In this document: positions 1 to 5,096 of the stretch, piece by piece
Numbering within the stretch: the first letter of the stretch is position 1
Layout of the letters: the number at the start of each line of letters is the position of its first letter
Assembly: GCA_903938205.1 (NCBI GenBank)
Contig: CAJACJ010000565.1
Location: forward strand, 1 to 5,096
DNA: 5,096 nt
Source: an uncultured bacterium
GTDB taxonomy: Bacteria; Planctomycetota; Phycisphaerae; Phycisphaerales; SM1A02
Direction: 5' to 3'
Position numbers and translations under genes: made by a program
The notes under the pieces: model-generated
Seen by the model: only the letters and a program-made list of their open reading frames with translations
Told to the model about the DNA's origin: nothing
Databases searched by the model: none

Positions 1-132
1 CCACGAGTTTGGAAATGCCTCCACTTTTTGCGCGGCATCTTTCAGCGTCAAACGCATTCCTGGCTCGCAAGAAATTTCAGCGCTCTTGGCGGCAATGGGT
101 CGAAATGCTGCAAATGGATGAATCTTGAACAT
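1..132 (-). CDS. DUF1015-like protein, N-terminal fragment (cut by window edge)
   Basis: An open frame of 44 codons runs from an ATG at 132-130 off the left edge without a stop. An AGGG on the minus strand (positions 144-141) sits 8 nt before the ATG and serves as a plausible ribosome binding site. The protein begins MFKIHPFAAFRPIAAKSAEI and later has LKDAAQKVEAFPNSW. This resembles the start of DUF1015 proteins, which typically open with K-I-x-P-F-x-A-x-R-P, followed by a PYDV motif and then an 'EA...NP.SF' stretch. The opening and the FPNSW segment fit, but PYDV does not: residues 24-28 read PGMRL. DUF1015 has no settled biochemical function that I can state. The gene is divergent from the HD-GYP gene. 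With only 44 residues visible, the family call is a recognition from memory; that this is a real coding start is more secure than the family. Confidence 0.55.
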   Translation of the reverse strand, partial: MFKIHPFAAFRPIAAKSAEISCEPGMRLTLKDAAQKVEAFPNSW

Positions 133-347
133 GGAAATAACCCTGATTTCAATAGTAACCGCCACCAAATTGCTTGTTTTAAATTGTAAAAGTGGGTTTG
201 CCCCCCCTCAGTTCCATCTATGCGGGCACCACGGACAAATTGGGGAAAAATTCTCCTAAACAACTTCAGTGACTCCTTTCAATGGCCGACTGTGTCATGG
301 CTTCGCTGTGCAAGCCACTTACGACACACAACTTTAGAGAGGACGTT
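133..347. other. Divergent intergenic region
   Basis: This 215-bp gap separates the minus-strand DUF1015-like start from the plus-strand HD-GYP start and should hold both promoters. It contains an AT-rich patch around 165-192 and a run of seven C at 201-207. I could not find a convincing -35/-10 pair for either gene. The plus-strand frame is open from an ATG at 282, but the start with a Shine-Dalgarno sequence is the one at 348, so 282-347 is treated here as untranslated leader. I saw nothing resembling a GEMM-type cyclic-di-GMP riboswitch. Confidence 0.4.
336..343 (+). promoter_or_regulatory. Ribosome binding site that decides the HD-GYP start
   Basis: AGAGAGGA lies 4-5 nt before the ATG at 348. 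The two in-frame ATGs upstream (282 and 297) have no comparable purine-rich site, which supports the 348 start. Confidence 0.7.
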
Positions 348-1448
348 ATGAAACTTCAATCACACAATGCAAATTCATTCGCAACCGCTTCACACTCTGA
401 AAAATCATCCGCTCATGCGCGCCCTTGCGAACGCTTTGAGCGTCTTGCCGCACGCTTGCGCAAAGCCAGTTTAATTTGGGGCCAATCCGAACCAAGCTGC
501 TTGCGATTTTCAAACGCCGATGAATGGCTCACTCGATTGGTCGCCAATAGTTCTTGGATACGCCGCTCTGTTGATCAAGTGGTCACTCAGTGGCAAGCGA
601 ATGGTTGCGCGCTTGCGGTAGAAGCCATTCCTGGCTGTTGGGTTCTGCCAGCGGGACAAAAAATGCGATCAGATGGTGTGTCACGAGGACTTGTTGTTGC
701 AATCACCAAAGACGCCATTGGCTCAAATGGTTCCTTAAATGCTCTATGCCAATCCGCCAATGCCGACTTTGAATTAACGCGCGACTTGTTGCAACGTGAA
801 CCCGCAATTACTCGCCAAGAAATTCCACGCTTGTGCGCCATGGTGTCACTGGTGCGTCCAGCGGCGCTTCGAATTGCTTCCGCCGTTCCAACCGTAGAGG
901 CGTTACTGCGCGCTGTTGAAACCGCTGATCAATCCATTCGCGGCCACAGTGAACGCACTGCAAATCTTGCCAGTCGTCTGGCCCACGCGTGCCACCTTTC
1001 TTCGACGGAACAGGAAACGGCGCGCGTGGCCGGGCTTCTGCATGATGTTGGAAAGATGGGAATTCCATCGGAAATCCTGCTCAAACGCGGTGCTTTGACC
1101 CAGGATGAGCGCACCTTGGTGAATATGCATCCCGAGATGGGGAAACAAATTGTGTCGGGACTTGGTGGGCTGGAGCGCACCGTACCCGCGGTTCTATGGC
1201 ATCACGAACGCTGGGACGGCGCCGGCTATCCCCATGGAATTTCAGGCGAAGAGATTCCGGTGTTGGCGCGAATCATGTCGGTGGTGGACAGCTTTGACGC
1301 CATGCGTCGCAACCGTCCCTACCGCATCAGCATGAGCATTCAATCCGCCTTGCAAGAAATTCATGAATGCGCTGGTGGACAATTTGATCCAAAGATCGCC
1401 AACACGTTTGTTGAAATGATCGATCGTGATCCAGCGCTCGCCGCGTAA
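348..1448 (+). CDS. HD-GYP domain protein, probable cyclic-di-GMP phosphodiesterase
   Basis: The protein is 366 residues from the ATG at 348. Residues about 188-358 form an HD-GYP domain: GHS (H200), LLHDVGKMGIP with the HD pair H232-D233 and K236, H261, HHERWDGAGYP (H285, H286, GYP 293-295), VVDSFDAM (D314), PYR and GGQFDP. The spacing of H200, H232/D233, H261, H285/H286 and D314 matches the metal ligands of characterised HD-GYP enzymes, so the site looks intact and hydrolysis of c-di-GMP to pGpG or GMP is expected. The residue four before H200 is Ser, where some trimetal enzymes have Glu, which hints at a bimetal centre. Residues about 28-185 are not a receiver domain (no phospho-acceptor pattern) and I do not recognise them; they may be a sensory module. 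No signal peptide or membrane segment is seen, so a cytoplasmic location is likely. A longer start at 282 would add 22 residues but lacks a ribosome binding site. Confidence 0.9.
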   Translation: MKLQSHNANSFATASHSEKSSAHARPCERFERLAARLRKASLIWGQSEPSCLRFSNADEWLTRLVANSSWIRRSVDQVVTQWQANGCALAVEAIPGCWVLPAGQKMRSDGVSRGLVVAITKDAIGSNGSLNALCQSANADFELTRDLLQREPAITRQEIPRLCAMVSLVRPAALRIASAVPTVEALLRAVETADQSIRGHSERTANLASRLAHACHLSSTEQETARVAGLLHDVGKMGIPSEILLKRGALTQDERTLVNMHPEMGKQIVSGLGGLERTVPAVLWHHERWDGAGYPHGISGEEIPVLARIMSVVDSFDAMRRNRPYRISMSIQSALQEIHECAGGQFDPKIANTFVEMIDRDPALAA

Positions 1449-1477
1449 AAAATATTCAAGAAAATTGTTTTCACCCC

Positions 1478-1506
1478 TTGCACCAAAATGTAAGTGTGGT
1501 CACAAT
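1478..1506 (+). promoter_or_regulatory. Candidate promoter of the small sigma-like gene
   Basis: TTGCAC at 1478-1483 and CACAAT at 1501-1506 are separated by exactly 17 bp, giving a weak match to a housekeeping -35/-10 pair (about 3/6 and 4/6). Transcription would start near 1512-1514, right at the ATG at 1513. This is inference: planctomycete promoter rules are poorly known and weak pairs like this occur by chance. Confidence 0.25.
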
Positions 1507-1512
1507 ATATGA

Positions 1513-1767
1513 ATGAACTATGAGGCCAAGGAAGGCTTCGCTGGTCCTGACGCCGCAGAGCATAAGTACAAGACTCTGAAAATGGCGATTGGTTCTCTTG
1601 CCCCATTTGATAGACAAGTTTTACAACTTCGCTGGGCCGATGATTTGTCGCGTCATGAAACCGCCGCGGTGCTTCATCGCGATGCTGCTTCCGTGCTTGC
1701 CGCTGAAAATCGATTGCGCTCTTGGATGCGTCAGCAAATCCAAGTTGCCGAACTCGCTTTAGTTTGA
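1513..1767 (+). CDS. Small sigma-70 region 4-like helix-turn-helix protein
   Basis: This 84-residue protein has one recognisable part: residues about 27-76 (LAPFDRQVLQLRWADDLSRH, then E-T-A-A-V-L and the NRLRSWMRQQ helix). It follows the sigma-70 region 4 pattern of L..x-R-Q-V-L-x-L-R, then L-S-x-x-E-x-A-x-x-L, then a recognition helix with R-L-R. In sigma factors region 4 binds the -35 element. Region 2, needed for core RNA polymerase binding and promoter melting, is absent, so this is not a complete ECF sigma factor; it could be a DNA-binding accessory factor or a remnant. The codon before ATG 1513 is an in-frame TGA, so the gene cannot begin further upstream. No Shine-Dalgarno is visible before 1513; an internal ATG at 1582 would keep the helix-turn-helix but also lacks one. 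It lies 64 bp after the HD-GYP gene on the same strand. The family resemblance is moderate and the function unknown. Confidence 0.6.
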   Translation: MNYEAKEGFAGPDAAEHKYKTLKMAIGSLAPFDRQVLQLRWADDLSRHETAAVLHRDAASVLAAENRLRSWMRQQIQVAELALV

Positions 1768-1786
1768 ACTATCGTTTGAGTTCGGC
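1747..1786. terminator. Inverted repeat at the end of the sigma-like gene, possible terminator
   Basis: GCCGAACTC (1747-1755) pairs perfectly with GAGTTCGGC (1778-1786) around a 22-nt interior that contains the stop codon TGA (1765-1767). A second GAACT at 1766-1770 could compete for the same right arm (AGTTC 1779-1783), giving a shorter alternative hairpin with an 8-nt loop. There is no T-tract after the stem on either strand, so a classical intrinsic terminator is not supported. It lies between convergent genes, where a bidirectional stop would make sense. Confidence 0.35.
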
Positions 1787-1851
1787 TTCAATGTGAATTC
1801 AATTGTTCCCCGGGTTCCCGACATGGTTTCTGTCCTTGTTGTGCCGCAAGC

Positions 1852-2886
1852 TCAACTTGAGTAACTCAAAAGAACCAATGAAACATCGGCGGAATCCACC
1901 ACGTCATTGTGGTCCAAATCCGTTACGCAACCCGCGCATGGACCAATATCCAGAAGCACCAAACTCACGTCGCCCGAATCGACCAAGCCGGAGCAATCCA
2001 AATCCTCTGAGACGCATGTCAGCAAGGGCCGAACTTTCATTCGCAAGTGCGCCGCCTCCGCCAAACCAAATTGCACATACGCATTTTCCTTGGCATAGAA
2101 CGCCGGGTAGTTGCCGGACTGTTGCGCGACAAAGGTCAAACTACTAACAGAGAAAAAAGTGCGCCCCGCATTCACACCCTGCTGTAAATAATTTTGAATA
2201 TTTGCGTCCGCCACATTCACTTGAAATGTCATCACGCTGTCTAGTGGAATAAGTTGCCCCGCGGCAAGTCCCACCACTTTTCCGACCGCGAACACATTGG
2301 GTTGAAATCCAGCGCGCGGATGATTTGAAATATCTACAAAATTATTTGCTTCGTCAAAGCATGCGGCGAACGCGTTGCGAACGCCAGGCGACAGGTAACT
2401 TAAGCCACTCGCGGCGTAGGGGGAATTTTCCTTGAATGTTGCAGCGGTGAACCCGCCACGAAATCCAACCCCCGCAAGTTCTATGGGCTGCCCCGCATCG
2501 GGGTCATTGACGCGCCGCGCATCGCCCGCGGGCAAAAACATTTGCCATGGATCAGATGTTGGGTCGTATGCCACCACCAAATCATTGGCGAATGAAATAG
2601 AAACCTCCGCCTCCACGATTTCGTAGGGACCACTTTCAATTGGAGCAATCGCGCCAGTATCAAACGCCAAAAGAATTTGCCCGTCGCGGGAATCAAATTG
2701 CGTTTGATTGTCACGGTCGCTTCCAAATGTGGTCAAAACAGAGCGTGTTCCCGGCGTGCTGTTGAACGGATACATCCATCGATCAAGCGACGGTTGGTTC
2801 AATTGAATATCGATCACGTCCGCCAGCGCGGGCGCGGCAATACAAGACAAAAAGGCGGAAATAAGAAGCGAATGTCTGCGACGCAT
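1852..2886 (-). CDS. Secreted protein with C-terminal dockerin-like calcium-binding pair
   Basis: The protein is 344 residues. Residues 1-22 form a Sec signal peptide: RRRH, a hydrophobic core LLISAFLSCIAAP, and an ALA-D cleavage site. The body (about 23-285) is not firmly recognised. It looks beta-rich, and the stretch around 65-95 (FDSRDGQILLAFDT, then YEIVEAEVSISF) recalls DNRLRE-type beta-sandwich modules, which is only a hint. The tail carries two EF-hand-like dockerin loops. The first has D295, D297, S299, G300, V302, D303 and D306, followed by VSLVLL. The second has D323, D325, N327, V330, D331 and D334, again followed by VSLVLL, and ends three to four residues later at the C-terminus. 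Cysteines 291, 298, 317 and 320 lie in and between the loops and could form disulphides. Such tails are frequent on exported planctomycete proteins, where their partner is generally unknown. AAGG on the minus strand (2900-2897) is a loosely spaced ribosome binding site. The gene is divergent from the pseudopilin gene. Confidence 0.85.
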   Translation of the reverse strand: MRRRHSLLISAFLSCIAAPALADVIDIQLNQPSLDRWMYPFNSTPGTRSVLTTFGSDRDNQTQFDSRDGQILLAFDTGAIAPIESGPYEIVEAEVSISFANDLVVAYDPTSDPWQMFLPAGDARRVNDPDAGQPIELAGVGFRGGFTAATFKENSPYAASGLSYLSPGVRNAFAACFDEANNFVDISNHPRAGFQPNVFAVGKVVGLAAGQLIPLDSVMTFQVNVADANIQNYLQQGVNAGRTFFSVSSLTFVAQQSGNYPAFYAKENAYVQFGLAEAAHLRMKVRPLLTCVSEDLDCSGLVDSGDVSLVLLDIGPCAGCVTDLDHNDVVDSADVSLVLLSYSS

Positions 2887-2952
2887 TGAATAACTACCTT
2901 ATACTCTCTCACCTTGTTTTTTCCACACAAACATAATTTAATTTGCAAGACA
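2887..2952. promoter_or_regulatory. Short divergent promoter region
   Basis: Only 66 bp separate the start of the exported dockerin-like protein (minus) from the ATG chosen for the pseudopilin (plus). Both promoters would have to lie here or overlap the neighbouring coding sequence. CATAAT at 2932-2937 could be a -10 element for the plus gene, but no -35 stands at the right distance. The layout suggests that the two genes could share control; this is inference from position only. Confidence 0.3.
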
Positions 2953-3870
2953 ATGCGAAAATGGGACCACACACGTCCATATTTCGCCTCTTTCAAGGGT
3001 GCAAAATATGTATCTCTACAGCGCAAGGCTTTCACGCTGGTTGAATTGTTGGTGGTCATAGCCATTATCGCCCTGTTGACCGCCGTTGTGCTGCCTTCAC
3101 TTTCTGGCGTACGCAACCGCGCTGCGCAATTCAAGGAACTGAACGCTCTTCGCAGCACTTTGACAGCGTGGAATCAATATGCAACCGATCAGAAGGGCGC
3201 GCTTATTCCCGCCTTCTACGGCAACCCCCCGCTTGATGTGCTTCCCGCTTTTTACGAGGACGGCAAACCCATTCCCACTGATGTCTACGGCAGCCAACGC
3301 GCGGTGGTGTGTCGTTGGCCATGGCGACTTGCCCCGTATTTGGGCCATGACTTTCGCGCGCTCACCATGCAGGATGGAGATGATCCAGTTCAGTTGGCTT
3401 CGGGAAATGATTTGGGAAAATATTTGTACTTCTCAAGTTTGTATCAATCATTTGGAATGAACGGCATGTGGGTTGGCGGCGATCAAGAACGCTACGGATT
3501 TCTTCCCGCTGAAATCAAAGGCCAGCGAAATCCATTCGCCAACTTTTATGTTTCTCGACTCTCCACCATTCGCCACACGGAGCGTTTGATTGTGTTCGCA
3601 TCAAGTCGAACCAACCAATCCGCTGGAGCAACCGATGTCTGTCGCGAAGGATATTTCCGCGTTGAAAGTCCAAACTGGATCGGGCCGCAGTGGTCCGCGT
3701 ACGACCCGGATGTTGCGCAAAGTTGCGGCAATGTCAGCGCGCGATGGCAAGGCGCGGCAAGCGTGGGAACGGTCAACGGCGCGACCGAGTTGGTCCCTAT
3801 TGAAGAGTTGCGCGACATGCGCCGCTGGGCCGATCAAGCGACGGATGCCAAGTGGCACTTCTCGCCGTAA
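2953..3870 (+). CDS. Type II secretion/type IV pilin-like protein of the planctomycete H-X9-DG kind
   Basis: The protein is 305 residues from the ATG at 2953. It has a 26-residue basic leader, then a class III signal KA|FTLVELLVVIAIIALLTAVVL. Cleavage is expected between A26 and F27, with Glu at +5 (E31) and a single membrane helix at about 28-49. Prepilin peptidases usually cut after Gly; Ala at -1 is less common but tolerated. The rest is globular: Q-Y-A-T-D-x-K-G-A-L-I-P near 75-86, WPWRLAPYL at 122-130, SFGMNGMW at 166-173, VSRLSTIRHTERLIVFASSR at 200-219, and ELRDMRRW at 285-292. This order fits the large pilin-like proteins abundant in planctomycetes. The C-terminal H-X9-DG signature is replaced by W265-X9-N275-G276. 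The frame is open back to a TTG at 2914, but ATG 2953 is preferred as the more usual codon; neither has a strong ribosome binding site. It likely sits in the inner membrane with a periplasmic domain; substrate and partners are unknown. Confidence 0.85.
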   Translation: MRKWDHTRPYFASFKGAKYVSLQRKAFTLVELLVVIAIIALLTAVVLPSLSGVRNRAAQFKELNALRSTLTAWNQYATDQKGALIPAFYGNPPLDVLPAFYEDGKPIPTDVYGSQRAVVCRWPWRLAPYLGHDFRALTMQDGDDPVQLASGNDLGKYLYFSSLYQSFGMNGMWVGGDQERYGFLPAEIKGQRNPFANFYVSRLSTIRHTERLIVFASSRTNQSAGATDVCREGYFRVESPNWIGPQWSAYDPDVAQSCGNVSARWQGAASVGTVNGATELVPIEELRDMRRWADQATDAKWHFSP

Positions 3871-3879
3871 CTTCTCGCC
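3857..3879 (+). repeat. Ten-base direct repeat across the pseudopilin stop codon
   Basis: ACTTCTCGCC occurs at 3857-3866 and again at 3870-3879, a 13-bp period with the TAA stop (3868-3870) lying between and touching the second copy. It looks like a small local duplication at the gene end. Confidence 0.7.
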
Positions 3880-3914
3880 ATCATTTGACGAAGATTTTTC
3901 TTTTGACAAGTCGA

Positions 3915-5096
3915 CTACAAAGTTGGCTGCGTTGTTGGCTGCAATGGTGAAGCAGGCGGCGTTGGTGCGACATCTGGATTTGGCGCTGGCGCGTCGGGCG
4001 CTGTCTTTGTGCTCGTTGGTGCGCCGCTTGGCTGTGTGCTGCTTGGCTGTGCGCTGCTTGGCGACATCATGGCTGGATCTGCAGTAGGCATGACATTTGG
4101 CAGCGGCGATTTAATTCCAGAAATAGGCTCCACCACTGGACCAAGTTCAGGCATTTCAAACGGCGCCACATCCGTGTTCTTAAGCGCGCTACCACTTGTA
4201 GTGTCAGGCTGATTGCCAACAATGTCGCCGTTGTTGATACCCCAACCGCCCCAACCCTTGGTGGCGTCTTGCGCGCTTGGCACAATCAATTCAGAGGTCC
4301 AATTAATTTGCGCCTGACCAAGCTGCGTGCCCGTGGCAAAGGCCAAATCAACCAGCGTGATCTGCCAACCAGCCAACGCCGTCACTTCACGGCTTTGCGC
4401 GTCGCCCAAACGGCTCGCGGCGTCAAGCACATCCGTGCTGGTGCGAATGCCCAAATCAAACTGGCGCTTCTCGGCCTCATAGGTTCTGCCCGCAAGCGCG
4501 GTTTCCAAACGCGCCGCAAGAATGCGCCGCCATGCATTTTGCAAGTTATCCATGGCATTGAACAACTCTTGACGAATAGTTTGTCGGCGCAAATCACGCG
4601 TGGCCATGCGTTGCAAGCGATTCAACACGGCTTGTTGAATTTTATTTTTGGCAAACTCGTTTCCCAGCGGAATTCTGGCGTTGGCGCTAAATGTGGAGCC
4701 ATCGTCTTGTCCCAAGCTCCAACTCTTGGAAAAATCATCCGAAGTACCTTGCACGTTGTATTGATAATCCACCGTGAACAAGGGCAACGCCGCGTTGCGC
4801 GCCAGATCCACATTGGTGGCGTCAATGGCCAGTTGCAATTCCAATTCCAGCATTTCCATGCGGTTTTCCACCGCTTGTTGCGCCAGCTTCTCTGGATCAA
4901 ATTTCAACCCCAGCGGCCGCGGTTGGGTGGTTGTAATGACATAGGTCAGCGAGTCCATGTTCAAGTCTGGATCATTGATCAAGCGCTTCAAGTCGCGCTG
5001 GCGCAAACGCAGGCGATTATCAGAGATGATGATATTTTCAATCCGGCTACCCAATCCGCTTTCCGCGCGGACAATCTCAATTTGCGCCGCGTCGCC
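3915..5096 (-). CDS. TolC-family outer membrane channel protein, C-terminal part (start outside window)
   Basis: The frame is open to the right edge and gives 393 residues; the true start is beyond 5096, so an apparent TTG start at 5054 is simply an internal Leu. The second half of an outer membrane efflux protein domain is visible. A beta stretch lies at about 105-118 (PLFTVDYQYNVQG). Another is at 136-144 (FSANARIPLG), running into a long coiled-coil hairpin at about 147-258. The typical TolC signature is RQFDLGIRTSTDVLDAASRL (211-230), then a second helix ending LVDLAFATGTQLG. TolC-type trimers form a channel across the outer membrane and periplasm that serves efflux pumps or type I secretion; which system this one serves cannot be told, as no pump or adaptor gene is in the window. 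After about residue 300 comes a low-complexity Pro/Ser/Thr/Ala-rich tail of roughly 90 residues, unusual in length and probably disordered. The gene is convergent with the pseudopilin gene, with 44 bp between the stops. Confidence 0.88.
   Translation of the reverse strand, partial: GDAAQIEIVRAESGLGSRIENIIISDNRLRLRQRDLKRLINDPDLNMDSLTYVITTTQPRPLGLKFDPEKLAQQAVENRMEMLELELQLAIDATNVDLARNAALPLFTVDYQYNVQGTSDDFSKSWSLGQDDGSTFSANARIPLGNEFAKNKIQQAVLNRLQRMATRDLRRQTIRQELFNAMDNLQNAWRRILAARLETALAGRTYEAEKRQFDLGIRTSTDVLDAASRLGDAQSREVTALAGWQITLVDLAFATGTQLGQAQINWTSELIVPSAQDATKGWGGWGINNGDIVGNQPDTTSGSALKNTDVAPFEMPELGPVVEPISGIKSPLPNVMPTADPAMMSPSSAQPSSTQPSGAPTSTKTAPDAPAPNPDVAPTPPASPLQPTTQPTL
4016..4057 (-). repeat. 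Fifteen-base tandem repeat encoding a pentapeptide in the TolC-like tail
   Basis: On the plus strand TTGGCTGTGTGCTGC (4028-4042) is followed directly by TTGGCTGTGCGCTGC (4043-4057), one mismatch apart, and preceded by a shortened relative TTGGTGCGCCGC (4016-4027). On the coding strand the two full units read SSAQP and SSTQP. The repeat keeps frame (15 bp) and probably lets the disordered tail vary in length. Confidence 0.7.

Noticed and set aside
48..263. Minus-strand open frame of 71 codons at the left end
   Set aside because: It overlaps the better-supported DUF1015-like start in a different frame and shows no recognisable motif.
133..347. Possible cyclic-di-GMP riboswitch before the HD-GYP gene
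   Set aside because: Looked for because of the gene downstream, but the conserved GEMM core and its paired stems are not visible.
1488..1493. ATG-TAA start-stop just before the sigma-like gene
   Set aside because: A minimal start-stop could act in translation control, but it has no ribosome binding site and such hexamers occur often by chance.
1803..2147. Plus-strand open frame of 114 codons
   Set aside because: It lies opposite the dockerin-like tail, and its Arg/Pro/Asn-rich composition is that of an antisense shadow.
3871..3914. Possible terminator between the pseudopilin and TolC-like genes
   Set aside because: The region is T-rich with only a 4-bp AAGA/TCTT stem; too weak to call.
3590..4087. 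Plus-strand open frame of 165 codons
   Set aside because: It overlaps the pseudopilin gene in another frame and the low-complexity TolC tail on the other strand; its Leu/Ala/Arg-rich sequence is what the repeat gives when read in reverse.
5052..5054. TTG at 5054 as start of the TolC-like gene
   Set aside because: The frame continues open to the window edge with coding-like sequence (IEIVRAESGL), and a TolC protein should have a signal peptide and an N-terminal half upstream.

Overview
The window looks like a piece of a planctomycete chromosome, most likely class Phycisphaerae. Three things point there. First, a secreted protein ends in a pair of dockerin-like calcium loops of the D-x-D-x-S-G-x-V-D-x-x-D type followed by VSLVLL, a tail common on exported planctomycete proteins. 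Second, there is a large pseudopilin with an FTLVELLVVIAIIALL start and an xRWQG...NG...ELRDMRRW ending, the layout of the planctomycete H-X9-DG pilin-like family. Third, the GC content is moderate and no known mobile element is visible. The lineage call is inferred from protein style, not from a marker gene.

Layout from left to right: (1) positions 1-132, minus strand, the first 44 codons of a gene resembling DUF1015, cut by the window edge. (2) A 215-bp divergent intergenic region. (3) 348-1448, plus strand, an HD-GYP cyclic-di-GMP phosphodiesterase-like protein with an unassigned N-terminal half. (4) 1513-1767, plus strand, an 84-residue protein that is little more than a sigma-70 region 4-like helix-turn-helix, possibly translated from a leaderless transcript. 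(5) A short gap with an inverted repeat, then 1852-2886, minus strand, a Sec-exported protein with a C-terminal dockerin-like pair. (6) A 66-bp divergent gap, then 2953-3870, plus strand, a type II secretion/type IV pilin-like protein. (7) 3915-5096, minus strand, the C-terminal 393 residues of a TolC-family outer membrane channel with a long Pro/Ser/Thr-rich tail; its start lies outside the window.

The genes alternate in strand, so most are probably separate transcription units rather than one operon; only the HD-GYP gene and the small sigma-like gene could be co-transcribed. A loose theme is the cell envelope and signalling (exported protein, pseudopilin, outer membrane channel, c-di-GMP turnover), but nothing in the sequence proves that they work together. 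No RNA gene, CRISPR array, insertion sequence or clear new multi-gene system was found. The points most worth a second look are the stand-alone sigma region 4 protein with its possible leaderless promoter, the altered signature motifs in the DUF1015-like and pseudopilin genes, and the uncharacterised sensor half of the HD-GYP protein.
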